Below, piece by piece: positions 26,340-36,568 of a DNA stretch of 64,000 nt (position 1 is its first letter; each line of letters begins with the position of its first letter). Position numbers and translations under genes: made by a program. Under the pieces are notes generated by a model. It made no database searches. It saw only the letters and a program-made list of their open reading frames with translations, and was not told where the DNA came from. The DNA comes from Pseudanabaena mucicola str. Chao 1806 (GTDB lineage: Bacteria > Cyanobacteriota > Cyanobacteriia > Pseudanabaenales > Pseudanabaenaceae), in assembly GCF_030323025.1 (NCBI RefSeq), contig NZ_CP097329.1, forward strand, positions 3,086,001 through 3,150,000, given 5' to 3'.

Positions 26340-27830
26340 CTAGTGAATGTCCAATCGACAGATCAGCGCTAATTGTGCTTCTTCACGATCATCAAAATGG
26401 ATTTTTTCGCGCCCAATAATTTGATAATCCTCATGTCCTTTACCTGCGATCAGAATCGTGTCGCCTGCTCGGGCTTCCATGATCGCAAGTTGGATACATT
26501 TATGGCGATCTCCTTCGATGGTTAGAGGTTTATCACCAATGTCAGCCTTGACCCCAACCACAACATCATCAAGGATTCTTTGGGGATCTTCGGTGCGGGG
26601 GTTGTCGGAAGTAACATAAACTCGATCAGCTAGTCGGGCGGCAATCCCACCCATCAAGGGGCGTTTGGTGCGATCGCGATCACCCCCACAGCCAAATACA
26701 CAGACTAATTCACGCTGCGTAAAGGGACGCATTGCCTTGAGCAGGTTTTCGAGACTGTCTGGAGTATGGGCATAGTCCACCACCACAGTTACATCTTGGT
26801 CATCGCTCACCTGTACTCGTTCCACGCGCCCTGGGACACTCTTAAATTCTGGCAAACGGCTAGTTACTTCCGTCAAGCTCATTCCCATATGCAAAGCCGT
26901 AGCGATCGCTGCCAAGATATTCTCAACGTTAAAGCGCCCCACTAATGAAGATTTGAAAGTAATTGCCCCCTGAGGTGTATGCAGGGTTCCCGTTGCGCCA
27001 TTGGGCAGATAGGTCAGGTTGTCAGTATAAAAATCGGCTTGAGAGTTGCTAATGCTATAAGTCCAAACTGGCTTGTCCGTGAGAGATTGCACTAATCTCT
27101 GTCCAAAGGGATCATCTAAATTAATAATGGCGCGACCCTGTAAATAGGTGTCACTAAACAGGAGTGACTTAGCCTGAAAATATGACTCTAAGTCTTTGTG
27201 ATAGTCTAAATGGTCTTGGGTCAAGTTGGTAAATACGGCAACCTCAAAGGGACAACCTAACACACGTCTTTGATCGAGTGCATGGGAGCTAACCTCCATC
27301 AAGCCCACATCACAACCTGCGGCGATCGCTTGGGATAGTTGCGCCTGCAAGTCCACCGCAAAGGGAGTGGTATGGCTCGCAGTCTGGGAATAACCAGCCC
27401 AACGGGTGTAGAGTGTACCAAATAGAGCCGCAGCATATTGGGTTTGCAATAAAAACTCGATCAAGTGAGTGGTGGTAGTTTTGCCATTTGTCCCCGTCAC
27501 GCCGATCAATTTTAGCTTTTGAGCAGGATAGTCATAAAATGCTGTCGCCAATTTACTACAGGCAATAACCACATCATCAACGGCGATCGCTTTGTCCTTA
27601 ACCTCTAAATTTGCATAAGCCTCATGGGAGACAATGGCAGCGATCGCGCCCTGGGCGATCGCCTGTGGCGCAAATTTGCCGCCATCCACCTGTGTACCAG
27701 TCATACCGATAAACAAGTCTCCATCTTGGCAAGCCCGCGAATCGGTAATTACACGTTTTACTTCTAGTCCATCTAGTTCAGGCCGAGAATTTTGATACCC
27801 TGCTAACGCGAGCAATTGTCCTAAACGCAT
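26340..27830 (-). CDS. murE: UDP-N-acetylmuramoyl-tripeptide synthetase (MurE)
   Basis: 496 residues with the three Mur ligase domains. The N-terminal UDP-binding domain (1-105) starts MRLGQLLALAG. The central ATPase has GVTGTNGKTTTTHLIEFLL (about 111-128), the VGLMEVSSHALDQRR block and LTQDHLDYH. The C-terminal domain carries CGGDRDRTKRPLMG and the DNPRTEDPQRI motif (about 405), whose DNPR sequence is known from enzymes that add meso-diaminopimelate. It makes UDP-MurNAc-L-Ala-D-Glu-mDAP in the cytoplasm. dapL, which supplies the LL-DAP precursor, lies about 540 bp upstream on the same strand. Full length and intact. Confidence 0.95.
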   Translation of the reverse strand: MRLGQLLALAGYQNSRPELDGLEVKRVITDSRACQDGDLFIGMTGTQVDGGKFAPQAIAQGAIAAIVSHEAYANLEVKDKAIAVDDVVIACSKLATAFYDYPAQKLKLIGVTGTNGKTTTTHLIEFLLQTQYAAALFGTLYTRWAGYSQTASHTTPFAVDLQAQLSQAIAAGCDVGLMEVSSHALDQRRVLGCPFEVAVFTNLTQDHLDYHKDLESYFQAKSLLFSDTYLQGRAIINLDDPFGQRLVQSLTDKPVWTYSISNSQADFYTDNLTYLPNGATGTLHTPQGAITFKSSLVGRFNVENILAAIATALHMGMSLTEVTSRLPEFKSVPGRVERVQVSDDQDVTVVVDYAHTPDSLENLLKAMRPFTQRELVCVFGCGGDRDRTKRPLMGGIAARLADRVYVTSDNPRTEDPQRILDDVVVGVKADIGDKPLTIEGDRHKCIQLAIMEARAGDTILIAGKGHEDYQIIGREKIHFDDREEAQLALICRLDIH

Positions 27831-27947
27831 AATTCCAGATCCCTTGACACAAGCACAAAATATCCCATGAATTCTTACATGAAATCTTGCTTAGTGACAA
27901 CTCTTTCGATACAAGAGGCTTAACGAGTTATCTGTGCTTTTGCTGTT

Positions 27948-28196
27948 CTATCCTCCTAACCAACTCGCTGAAATACAATACTCATACAAAGCTTTATTAC
28001 AGTTTCTTTTTCTTACAATCTTAGAATGAATATTGGCATAGCCCAGAATAACCATAGAATCCATAAGCAATGTTGCCGTATCAACCATCTTTCTGAAAAA
28101 GGTTGAATTTCCAACAATATAGTGAAGTTCAGCGCCATGATTGAGGATAGATCTTATTGAACTCAAATGTAAGTACATATCATAAAAATATTTCAT
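27948..28196 (-). CDS. Possible small protein of unknown function
   Basis: 82 codons from the Met at 28196, preceded by AGGAA at a fair distance (GGAATTTATGTGATG). The frame continues open upstream through a family F repeat, which is why I take the later start. The composition is mixed (MKYFYDMYLHLSSIRSILNH, TATLLMDSMVILGYANI), with no motif I know. It may be a decayed fragment rather than a gene. The rest of the murE-dapL gap (27831-27947 and 28197-28371) holds only repeat F1. Confidence 0.25.
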   Translation of the reverse strand: MKYFYDMYLHLSSIRSILNHGAELHYIVGNSTFFRKMVDTATLLMDSMVILGYANIHSKIVRKRNCNKALYEYCISASWLGG

Positions 28197-28245
28197 CACA
28201 TAAATTCCTATGCAAATGCTTGATAAATTAATTGACCTTACTCTA

Positions 28246-28335
28246 TATAGTAATCCTAAATAGTTTGTGGAAGTGCACCCCGAAGGGGTGCGCTTCCACA
28301 AACCCAAAAATCTACAAATGATTTAGGACTGCTAT
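28246..28335. repeat. Family F palindromic repeat, copy F1 (about 90 bp)
   Basis: Ends TATAGTAATCCTAAAT and ATTTAGGACTGCTATA. Central stem tttgtggaagtgcaccccgaaggggtgcgcttccacaaa (23 bp either side of the centre with small mismatches). A diverged copy is at about 63550-63640. Confidence 0.65.
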
Positions 28336-28371
28336 AGCATTAGGAGCCATGCAGATCATGCTTCCTAATTA

Positions 28372-29604
28372 CTATTTGAACTTGTCGATAATGCGGCGCA
28401 TGGCTTCATTCACGTTATCACGACTATTAAAAGCCGAAATACGGAAGTATCCTTCACCTGCTGCACCAAAACCAGAACCAGGAGTTCCCACTACATTACA
28501 GGTGTGCAAGAGCTTATCAAAGAAATCCCAACTGGTCAGCCCTGCGGGAGTTTTCACCCATACATAGGGAGCATTTTCGCCACCATAGACAGCCAAACCT
28601 GCTTCGGTCAATTTCTCACGGATAATCTTGGCATTTTCCATATAGAAGTCAATCAAGCCTCTAGTTTGCGCTTTTCCTTCCTCAGAATAAACCGCTTCCG
28701 CACCTCGTTGGACAATATAGGAAACTCCATTAAACTTAGTGGATTGACGACGATTCCAGAGTTTCCATAGTTCCACATTAGAACCATCTTTAGCTTTGCC
28801 AATAAGATTTTTAGGAACTACGGTTAACGCGCAACGAGTACCTGTAAATCCTGCATTTTTCGAGAAAGAACGGAACTCGATCGCACATTCCTTAGCTCCT
28901 TCAATTTCATAAATAGAATGAGGAAGACTAGGATCGGTGATAAATGCTTCGTAGGCAGCATCAAAGAAGATAATCGAACCATTTGCCCGCGCATAATCAA
29001 CCCATGCTTTAAGATGTTCCTTTGTCGCGGTTGCACCTGTGGGATTGTTGGGGAAACAAAGATAGATTAAATCAACTTTTTGGGTGGGAATCTCAGCAGT
29101 GAAATTATTTTCGGCAGTGACAGGTAAATAAACTAAGCCTTCGTATTCACCTTTATCATTAATATCGCCTGTGTGTCCTGCCATCACATTGGTATCCACA
29201 TACACAGGATAGACTGGATCGGTGACAGCAATGATATTGTCATCACCAAAAATGTCGAGAATGTTGCCGCAGTCACACTTAGAGCCATCGGAAATAAAAA
29301 TTTCGGAAGCATCGATATCACAGCCCCTTGATTGAAAATCATGAATAGCAATCTTTTCCCGTAACCATGCGTAGCCCTGTTCGGGACCATAGCCCTTAAA
29401 TGAACTGCGATCGCCCATATCTTCAACCGCTTTGATCATGGCATTACGACATGCCTCTGGCAATGGTTCGGTGACATCACCAATGCCAAGGCGAATCACT
29501 TGAGCCTCAGGATTTGCCTCGACAAAGGCATTTACCCGTCTTGCAATTTCGGGAAACAGGTAGCCTGCCTTAAGTTTGAGATAGTTGTCGTTAACTGTAG
29601 CCAT
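28372..29604 (-). CDS. dapL: LL-diaminopimelate aminotransferase
   Basis: 410 residues, the usual DapL length. It has the family start ([20 protein letters not shown]), [16 protein letters not shown], the PLP-fold aminotransferase core with [19 protein letters not shown] and DAAYEAF, and the PLP lysine in [20 protein letters not shown] (about 265-285). It converts tetrahydrodipicolinate directly to LL-diaminopimelate, bypassing the acyl-intermediate route; this is the cyanobacterial and plant route to lysine and peptidoglycan mDAP. It is upstream of murE on the same strand, separated by repeats. Complete, no anomaly. Confidence 0.95.
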   Translation of the reverse strand: MATVNDNYLKLKAGYLFPEIARRVNAFVEANPEAQVIRLGIGDVTEPLPEACRNAMIKAVEDMGDRSSFKGYGPEQGYAWLREKIAIHDFQSRGCDIDASEIFISDGSKCDCGNILDIFGDDNIIAVTDPVYPVYVDTNVMAGHTGDINDKGEYEGLVYLPVTAENNFTAEIPTQKVDLIYLCFPNNPTGATATKEHLKAWVDYARANGSIIFFDAAYEAFITDPSLPHSIYEIEGAKECAIEFRSFSKNAGFTGTRCALTVVPKNLIGKAKDGSNVELWKLWNRRQSTKFNGVSYIVQRGAEAVYSEEGKAQTRGLIDFYMENAKIIREKLTEAGLAVYGGENAPYVWVKTPAGLTSWDFFDKLLHTCNVVGTPGSGFGAAGEGYFRISAFNSRDNVNEAMRRIIDKFK

Positions 29605-29652
29605 GATGAATGAGTAATTCTTTTTTGATTTTTGTATAAGTAGATGAGCATA

Positions 29653-29739
29653 TTAAAACCTAAAATCAGAAATTGTTCCGCCCGCGTAGCGGGCGGAACA
29701 ATCTTTTCGGTTTTTATTTTATTTATGCCTAGCTACTTA
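29653..29739 (-). repeat. Family E repeat, copy E1
   Basis: Stem gttccgcccgc-GTA-gcgggcggaac with the trailing arm tatgcctagctactta. It shares hairpin and right arm with copies at 47132-47236 and 48075-48159. The left arm is eroded. Confidence 0.6.
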
Positions 29740-29770
29740 GTTTTATATTATGCCTGCATCCAGTTACTTA

Positions 29771-29875
29771 ACTGATGTTACATGGAACAAATATCACCCT
29801 CACCTCTAGCCCTTCTCCCTTAATGGGAGAGGGACTGGGAGGTGAGGGTCTTAGAAACTCCCACGTAACATCAGT
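29771..29875. repeat. 105-bp inverted-end repeat with a G/C-rich inner palindrome
   Basis: The outer ends actgatgttac and gtaacatcagt are perfect 11-bp inverted repeats. Inside, ccctcacctctagccc and gggactgggaggtgaggg pair around ttctcccttaatgggaga. No second copy in this window. Confidence 0.6.
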
Positions 29876-29913
29876 GAGTAAGATGCCATTTTTTACTCTC
29901 TTTTTTGTTTTGC

Positions 29914-29992
29914 GGTAGTGCTGCAAAGTGATTTTTTTAGTAATTGTGTTGCGGGTGCGAAGCACCCGCAACACAATTACATTCCCTCATTA
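29914..29992 (+). mobile_element. Family B repeat, copy B3 (right end eroded)
   Basis: GGTAGTGCTGCAAAGTG left end and stem gtgttgcgggtgc-GAA-gcacccgcaacac. The C/G pair in the stem has changed on both arms together compared with B1 (gcgc to gtgc/gcac), a compensated change that keeps pairing. The right end has lost the ACTACC terminus. Confidence 0.65.
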
Positions 29993-30013
29993 GGCTATAG
30001 CCCTAAACTATCT

Positions 30014-30106
30014 TAGGACTTACGAAAAAGGACGAAATGTAGGGTCAATTCATGAATTGACCCTACTATAAAATGAGGGTTTCAAGGTGTTTTTGCGTAA
30101 GTCCTA
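30014..30106 (+). mobile_element. Family C repeat, variant copy C5 (93 bp)
   Basis: TAGGACTTACG ... TGCGTAAGTCCTA with 5-bp target duplication TATCT (30009-30013 and 30107-30111). The centre is different from the other copies: a perfect 28-bp palindrome gtagggtcaattca/tgaattgaccctac. The total length is still exactly 93 bp. Confidence 0.85.
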
Positions 30107-30119
30107 TATCTTTTTTGTT

Positions 30120-33100
30120 CTACCGAACTCTTACTCTAAATCTCACAAATCCGTAGGACGTAGGAGGAATACCCGCACCTGTGGCATTGGGAACCAATGG
30201 AAAAGTTGGTGTTCCCGTAGTGCGTGTGACGTTTACTGCCACAATGCCGTTGGGATTGCTGGTAAGTGAAGCGCTAGGATTATTCGGATCGGCACATCGC
30301 TCTGATCCAGTTGCCGCAGGTACTTCGCCTAAAGCAGGATCATAATATCGACCGCGATCGGGCGCATCATTAACACCTGTGAGAAATCGGCGATCGCCTA
30401 CAGTTGTACCTGTCTGTAAGGCAATACCCAAATCCGCAGGCAATCCGCCATCGGTAGGCGTAAAGCCATTAAAAGCACTGGCAACATAACTGGTATTGGC
30501 AGGAATAGGATCGCAAATCCTTAAACCACCAGCACTACTCTGACCACGATTTAGATAATAGATTGTGTACTCGACCTCATCTTGAGGGCGCACGTTCGTT
30601 TGAGAAATTGCGCCGCGCAAAGAATCAGTGGTTGGATTTGGCCATCTAGCGTCATTATCCTCTGTACCAGGACCATCTACAAAACCAGTAATGTCAGTAT
30701 TGTTAATGCGAGTAATGCGTTTTACCAAAATCACTTCGGGCGGCAACACGGTTGATGTTACGTCTAAGGTTGCAGTAGCAGGACCATTGGATGTCGTTTT
30801 ACCGCCTCCAATACTAGTTTGTAGGGTTGCCTCCACATTGGCGACAGGAATCGTGTTGACGTAAGTTCCTTGAATATTGGCAATCACATTGATAGCCGCA
30901 GTACAGGATGTATTGAAGGGCAAGTCAAAGCCTTGTAAGGTAAAGCTTGTCTCTCCGCCGACTAAGACTGGGTTAAACACACCATTAGTGCAAGTAGTCT
31001 CAGCATTTGGAGTACCTGCGACCCGAATATTTGCTGGCAAAGCATCTGTAAACCGAATATTGGTTAAAGGTCCTCCGAGTTCACCACTAATTTGACGGTT
31101 CTGCACGGTTATCGTTAGTCGGCTAATCTGTCCACCAGCGATCGAGCTTGGGGCAAATGCTTTAGTGATGTTAAGGGCTGGCAATGCATTAAGTGTGGCT
31201 GATGCGGCTTGCAAATTAGTCGTACCCTCACGAGTAACAATGCTATTAGCAGGAATTGTATTAGTCCTGTTGCCTGCGGTATTAAGAGTAGTGCGAATTG
31301 TAATCGTACAAATTCCACCAGCATTAATAGTTCCACCAGTTATCCCAAATTCATTGGGGCCTAAAGTGGCTGCCCCAGCATAACCTAACGGTCTTGCATC
31401 ACCTGGTAATAAAATCGTAGGGCTACCGCAGTTTGCTGTGGTTGGATTAGGCACGGGGAACACTAATATATCTGGGTCCATCGTATCGACAAAGTTGACG
31501 TTGTTCGCAACTAAGCCGCTTGAGCCTGGGTTGGTGATGTCTACTTTCAGAACCGATGGATCGCCAACTGAATTTAATGTTTGAGGAGTAAATGATTTGA
31601 TTACCGACAAGTTATTGGTAACTCGTGTCAGCGTCCCGCTTATATTGTTGGGATTAGTAAATCCTTGTGTCGTGGTAACTGTAGTAGCTCCAATGGTGTT
31701 AGTGAAAGTATTAGCCCCAGTTCCATCGATCGTGACATCAAAGGAAACTGTACAGATGCCAGGTACACCACTAACTTGGGCAGGGACTTGACCACTAGCG
31801 AAGCTGAAACTTTTACTATTATTTTGTGTAAATGCCCCACCTGTACAAGTGGTTTGAAAGTTGGGACTGGCTGTAAGATTTGTATTGGGTTGCGTCCAGC
31901 TATCGGTGAAAGATAGATTAGTCAGGGGGGTGAGATCGGTATTCCTAAACTCGATAGTGGCTCTAGAAATGCCGTTAGCAGTAATGGCTGGCGATTGAAA
32001 AGACTTAACACCGCTTAGTGGCGAAACTACAGTTAAGTCAGCGGTTGGTAAAGTTGCGGGTTCAAAAGTACCATCTCCTAAGGAAACAGCAGCATTAACA
32101 AAGTTAGATGGAGTATTGAAATAGGTTCGGGGTAATGGAGTGGTTGTCCGATCTATTTCAATTACATTAAATTTAATCGTACAACTACTACTGGGCGGTA
32201 TGCTGCCGCCGCTAAGTGCAACACTGGTATCTCCAAAGGTTGCCCCTGTGATCGTGCCGTTACAGGTGTTGCTTAAGTTAGGTGGGTTGGCAACTTGCAA
32301 ATTAGAAGGCAAGTTGTCGGTAATACCAACGTTGTTTAGGGGTTCCGGAATACCACCTGTGCTACGGCGGTTGTTCGTGATGGTGAGCGTGAGCGTAGAT
32401 GGTAATCCCCGACTCACAAGAACTGGGCTAAAGGACTTATTGACAGTAACCCTCGAACCTACGCTTAACCTTCCTTCTGTGCCTGTTACACCATTACTAT
32501 CTAAGCATTGAGCATTGGTAATTGTATTGTTGTCAATTATGTTGTCAAAATTGGCATTATCTGGTGTGCCTGATGGCGCAAACACATCAAAGGAGAAACT
32601 ACAAGTTGCCCCTGGGTTGATGGATGCACCACTTAACCCTGCCGAACTCGAGCCATTGACTGCTGAAATTGTAGGAGATCCACAGTTAGTGGTAGAGGGA
32701 GGAGTGGTTGTGGATGTTGGGTTTTCTACTTGTAACTGAAATCCTCCGGGGTTAGAAGTTGGTAAGTTATCGGTAAAGTTAACACCTGTCACTAGTGCCC
32801 CTGAATCATTTTTGATATTGACGGTAACGCGAGTGGTGTTACCAGGGGCAATTAGGTTAGGGCTGTAGGTTTTAGTCACTGTTAAGCCAGCAATTACGGA
32901 GAAGTTATTAGTGGCATCGTTTGGTGGTACTCGATTTTGATCGTTTGTAAAGTCTAAGGTGCGACTAATGGTGTTAGAAAGTGCAAGCGGATTAGTTGGA
33001 TCACCGAGATTACCAATCGGACAAGTATTCTGAACTCGCACATCCACAAGAATCTGGCAGGTTCCGAAGGAATTGTTAGAAGGATTAGAAGCAGGAACAA

Positions 33101-34370
33101 TTGCAGCCTGACCCAGATTAGCGCTGTTTAGCGTAAAGCTAGTAGCTCCTGATGCGGGCTGAGATGCCCAAGGTATCAATGTATTAGTAGCATTACAGGA
33201 AGACCGAGCGTTAGGAGTTGGAGCAACTTCCAATGGAAAGGGCAAGGGATCGGTTACCGATAGACCAGTAATCTCCGCTCCCCCGTTTGTGACCGTAATC
33301 GTAATAGTGCTGACATTACCCGATCCTTCAGCAAAAACACTTGGAAGACCAGATTTGGTGATGGTTACTAAATTTTGTACAGCTAGGTTAGCAGATGGAG
33401 CATTGCTGTTACTAATGCGGTTTTGAGTGTTGAGGCTATTGCTCGGAATAGTATTGGTATAAGTACCACTTACAGCACTAGTAACAGGGAATGTGATCCT
33501 ACAACTGCCGTTATTGGCAGGAATTGTGCCACCTACTAACTGCACTTGAGTATCGCCAGATCCTGTGACAATACTTGCCGTGCCCCCCGTACAGGTTGTG
33601 GTTGGCGCTGGTGCACCGAGGCGAGTATCCACAAAAAGTTGTGATGGAGTGTTTGGTAAAATATCGACTAAGGTTGGTACTGTGGTTGTACCAGTGAGAG
33701 GGAAGTTATTGGGGTTGGTTATTGTAATCGTTACGGTAGAGCGTCCATCTCCGGGGATTGTATTAGGAGCGAAGGATTTACTAAGAGTTGCTGGAGCGAA
33801 ACTATTGACTTGCAACGTTGCACTGGTAGGATCTTGGTTTTCACCTGCACTGGTAAATAAAGCGCCTGCGGGAATGGTGTCGGTGTGATTGCCTGCACTG
33901 AAGCCTCGGACAGGGAACTCAATGACACATTCTCCAGGAGCGCCTGTGGGGATGGTATAGTCAAAGATGCTGAACGAGCCTGAAGTCCCAGCAGAACCAC
34001 CGGGGGTGGGTTCTGTGCCTGAGTTCAGGGTGACTGTGCCAGAACCACCGCAGGTATTTAGTGATGGTGTGGTACTAGCAATTGTGATCGGACCTGGAGT
34101 ATTGGTTAGAGTGTGATTTAGGGATGTGATCGTAATTGACGTACTAGTGGAGTTGCGAAAGGTGAGGCGGTAGGTGGTGTCGACACCAGGATTGATGGTA
34201 TTCGGAACGAAGGTATTCAGGATCGCGATCTGGGCGGATGGAGCAGCAATGGAAGATTGGGATGGAAACCAGAGGTGTTGGGCGATCGCAAAGACAAAGC
34301 TTAGAAGGAATAGGCTAAGGAGCCTTAGTGTCCGATTTAATGCAGATACGGGGGCAAATGTTCTCCTCAT
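30120..34370 (-). CDS. Large exported repeat protein (eight DUF7933-like repeats plus DUF11-type C-terminus)
   Basis: 1416 residues. A signal peptide (LRLLSLFLLSFVFAIAQ, cleavage near residue 43) is followed by about eight repeats of 135-160 residues starting near 47, 193, 333, 497, 640, 778, 920 and 1065. Each has the pattern (K)xFxPxxIxxGxxSxLTITxxN ... FTDxLPxxxxVA ... TTCxxG ... GGxIPxxxSCTxxFxV ... NTIPA. Most hold a pair of Cys that could form a disulphide in the oxidising periplasm. The C-terminal 200 residues (EVILVKRITRINNTDITGF..., RPQDEVEYTIYYLNRGQSS) are DUF11-like. Beta-sandwich stacks of this kind build surface fibres or coats. Its start lies 3 bp after the OmpA/beta-helix gene, so it is the last gene of the operon. 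No membrane anchor is seen. Confidence 0.75.
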   Translation of the reverse strand: MRRTFAPVSALNRTLRLLSLFLLSFVFAIAQHLWFPSQSSIAAPSAQIAILNTFVPNTINPGVDTTYRLTFRNSTSTSITITSLNHTLTNTPGPITIASTTPSLNTCGGSGTVTLNSGTEPTPGGSAGTSGSFSIFDYTIPTGAPGECVIEFPVRGFSAGNHTDTIPAGALFTSAGENQDPTSATLQVNSFAPATLSKSFAPNTIPGDGRSTVTITITNPNNFPLTGTTTVPTLVDILPNTPSQLFVDTRLGAPAPTTTCTGGTASIVTGSGDTQVQLVGGTIPANNGSCRITFPVTSAVSGTYTNTIPSNSLNTQNRISNSNAPSANLAVQNLVTITKSGLPSVFAEGSGNVSTITITVTNGGAEITGLSVTDPLPFPLEVAPTPNARSSCNATNTLIPWASQPASGATSFTLNSANLGQAAIVPASNPSNNSFGTCQILVDVRVQNTCPIGNLGDPTNPLALSNTISRTLDFTNDQNRVPPNDATNNFSVIAGLTVTKTYSPNLIAPGNTTRVTVNIKNDSGALVTGVNFTDNLPTSNPGGFQLQVENPTSTTTPPSTTNCGSPTISAVNGSSSAGLSGASINPGATCSFSFDVFAPSGTPDNANFDNIIDNNTITNAQCLDSNGVTGTEGRLSVGSRVTVNKSFSPVLVSRGLPSTLTLTITNNRRSTGGIPEPLNNVGITDNLPSNLQVANPPNLSNTCNGTITGATFGDTSVALSGGSIPPSSSCTIKFNVIEIDRTTTPLPRTYFNTPSNFVNAAVSLGDGTFEPATLPTADLTVVSPLSGVKSFQSPAITANGISRATIEFRNTDLTPLTNLSFTDSWTQPNTNLTASPNFQTTCTGGAFTQNNSKSFSFASGQVPAQVSGVPGICTVSFDVTIDGTGANTFTNTIGATTVTTTQGFTNPNNISGTLTRVTNNLSVIKSFTPQTLNSVGDPSVLKVDITNPGSSGLVANNVNFVDTMDPDILVFPVPNPTTANCGSPTILLPGDARPLGYAGAATLGPNEFGITGGTINAGGICTITIRTTLNTAGNRTNTIPANSIVTREGTTNLQAASATLNALPALNITKAFAPSSIAGGQISRLTITVQNRQISGELGGPLTNIRFTDALPANIRVAGTPNAETTCTNGVFNPVLVGGETSFTLQGFDLPFNTSCTAAINVIANIQGTYVNTIPVANVEATLQTSIGGGKTTSNGPATATLDVTSTVLPPEVILVKRITRINNTDITGFVDGPGTEDNDARWPNPTTDSLRGAISQTNVRPQDEVEYTIYYLNRGQSSAGGLRICDPIPANTSYVASAFNGFTPTDGGLPADLGIALQTGTTVGDRRFLTGVNDAPDRGRYYDPALGEVPAATGSERCADPNNPSASLTSNPNGIVAVNVTRTTGTPTFPLVPNATGAGIPPTSYGFVRFRVRVR

Positions 34371-34373
34371 GGT

Positions 34374-36527
34374 CTATTGATTTCCTTTTCCTTCAATTTG
34401 AATGTCTTCCTGTTGGTCTAGCAATTGAATTTCCACGCCTTGGATATTTTGGAGAAAAAATTCAACTCTGCGATCGCTTGCATAGTCGGTAACTCGATCG
34501 CCCTGTGAAGCCCGTTGAGTTTCGCCTAGCGATCGCACGGTCATGCGTTCAGAGGGAATGCCCTGTCGCATTAGGTAATTGCGGACGGCAAGCGATCGCC
34601 TAAAGCCCAGTTCGCGGTTGTATTCACTACTGGCTCTAGGATCGGTATGTCCTGCGAGATTAATGAGGATCGTGGGATATTGCTTCAGCACAGTGGCGAT
34701 GCGATCCAGTATTTTAGCGCTTTGGGGGCTGATGGTATCGCGATCGAGGGCAAAGTGAACTTGCCTCGGTATAGATAGAACGATGGGCGCAGGTGGTGGT
34801 GGAGTCTGGACGATTTTGGGAGGTGTAGTACAGGTGGGGATTTTGGGTGGAGAATTGGTGGGTGGTGGGGCGGAAAGATCTGGATTAACGATACGAGCAT
34901 TTAAGGCGGGTTCTGATGTGCCGTATTGAGGATCGGTCGCGATCGCGCTAATGGTATCGCCAACTTGGACATTAGTTAGGGAAGCGCCAAACTTACCATT
35001 AGCATCGGTTTTAACGGTGGTGAGATATTCACTAAGGGAGCCATAGGGCAAATTCGGATCGATCTTGCCAGTCACACGATAGAGATCAATTTCGGTATCG
35101 GCATCGGCAGTACCATCGATATTTACCTTATTGGGCGTGAACATTGGGAAAGTAGTAGTGAGAAAAGTGGGGGCATTGATCGCGCCATTGGCGGTATCTA
35201 CTCGTCGGAAATAGGAATTGCGCGGAATATTAATGCCATCGCCTGTGATGAGGTCGCGATCGCCAACCTGATTTTTTGAAACCAGATCGATACTAAGCCC
35301 AGTCAGAGATGTAAAACTATTTTTGCGGATCAGATTGCGATCGCTCTTGGGGTAAGCCGCGATCGCTACACCTGAACCTCGTTGATGACTAATTTCGTTA
35401 TTGGTGACTTGATGATCGTTGCCCATCAAATAAATAGCAGCATAGTTAGTACTGCGATCGTTAAAAATAATGCGATTGTCTTCAATACGAATAGCTCCAT
35501 TGGGCTTAAAGAGATAAACACCACTGCCATCATTAGCGCAGAGAGTATTGCCCTTGATTTTTAAATTGGCAATTTCTCCTTCTAGATAAATCCCATGAGG
35601 CATTCCATCAAAACCATTGCTGGTAATGGCATTCTCAATAATCTGTGTTCCCGTTGCCCTTACGGAAGTAGCGATGCCACTACCCTCATGGTAGGCAATG
35701 CGATTATGGCGAATGAGTGTATCGGTGCTATTAAAAAGATAGATTCCTAGACTAGAGGTTTGCTTGGGCATGACACCATTGGGCGGAATCCCTAACCAGT
35801 TAGCTTCGATCTTGACATTCTGCGGGGGACGATTGCTGTCGTAGAAGGGGGCTAACTTAGCGGGTTGCTGCTGTTGGGTGGTGTCGGGTGGTGGGGCTTG
35901 GTGGGAGATAAAAATATCGCCTGAAGGTGTGGAGGTGGGGACAGATTCGATCGCATTAAAGCCATAGATACTTAAGCCCTTAATTGTAATGCCATCAGCA
36001 ACGATAGTAAAACCTCGGAAAATTTCTACCCCATCAACAGGTGCGATCGCCACAATCGGTTGGGGAATCGCTAATTCTTGGGCAAAGGATTTTTGCGAAT
36101 CGTAACCTGCTTGAGTTGTGCCATCAATGGTGAGATTGGCGCTACTGAGATCGGGTAAAGCTTTCTTTAATAGAATCGTGGTGTTATTAGGAGGCAAATT
36201 AAATAAAATCCGCGTACCTCTGAAGAGACTAGCAAAGTTGGTTCTCACTTGAGCGCGTTCGCGTTCGCTAAGCCGATCAAGGGTGAGGCTACCATTAGCG
36301 ATCGCGATCGCTTCACGCAAAGTTAATTCGCCATCAGCCTTTATTTCGCCATCAGTATTACTATTGATGATGATTTCATGAATTTGTGGGTCTTTTGGGT
36401 TTTGCGCGATCGCCTGCATCGCGAACACCGTATTCAAAAGACTAGCCAAACTGGTCGCACTGGCAAGCCCAGCCAATCCCATTGAGATAAACATTACTTT
36501 TTTTTTGTTGCTGATTACTTTTCGCAT
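34374..36527 (-). CDS. Exported beta-helix protein with C-terminal OmpA domain
   Basis: 717 residues. The signal peptide ends near MQAIAQN (about 42). ELTLREAIAIANGS (about 66-80) is the CSLREAIxxAN entry motif, followed by a right-handed parallel beta-helix to about 440 with many short repeats (e.g. IRHNRIAYHEGSGIATS, IEDNRIIFNDRS, VTNNEISHQRGSGVAI). An Ig-like domain (about 460-545) and a Pro-rich linker lead to an OmpA-like domain (VHFALDRDTISPQSAKILDR, LAGHTDPRASSEYNRELGFR, about 590-700) with the Asp/Arg residues that bind diaminopimelate. This one would hold the assembly to peptidoglycan. It lies between the 1631-residue barrel gene (41 bp) and the repeat gene (3 bp). Confidence 0.8.
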   Translation of the reverse strand: MRKVISNKKKVMFISMGLAGLASATSLASLLNTVFAMQAIAQNPKDPQIHEIIINSNTDGEIKADGELTLREAIAIANGSLTLDRLSERERAQVRTNFASLFRGTRILFNLPPNNTTILLKKALPDLSSANLTIDGTTQAGYDSQKSFAQELAIPQPIVAIAPVDGVEIFRGFTIVADGITIKGLSIYGFNAIESVPTSTPSGDIFISHQAPPPDTTQQQQPAKLAPFYDSNRPPQNVKIEANWLGIPPNGVMPKQTSSLGIYLFNSTDTLIRHNRIAYHEGSGIATSVRATGTQIIENAITSNGFDGMPHGIYLEGEIANLKIKGNTLCANDGSGVYLFKPNGAIRIEDNRIIFNDRSTNYAAIYLMGNDHQVTNNEISHQRGSGVAIAAYPKSDRNLIRKNSFTSLTGLSIDLVSKNQVGDRDLITGDGINIPRNSYFRRVDTANGAINAPTFLTTTFPMFTPNKVNIDGTADADTEIDLYRVTGKIDPNLPYGSLSEYLTTVKTDANGKFGASLTNVQVGDTISAIATDPQYGTSEPALNARIVNPDLSAPPPTNSPPKIPTCTTPPKIVQTPPPPAPIVLSIPRQVHFALDRDTISPQSAKILDRIATVLKQYPTILINLAGHTDPRASSEYNRELGFRRSLAVRNYLMRQGIPSERMTVRSLGETQRASQGDRVTDYASDRRVEFFLQNIQGVEIQLLDQQEDIQIEGKGNQ

Positions 36528-36568
36528 AGTCTCTAATTCGTAATTTATAATTCGTAATTCCCAACCCT

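Noticed and set aside
30628-34380. Several frames on the plus strand opposite the 1416-residue gene
   Set aside because: They are reverse-strand shadows caused by its Thr/Asn/Val-rich repeats; no ribosome sites and no protein families.
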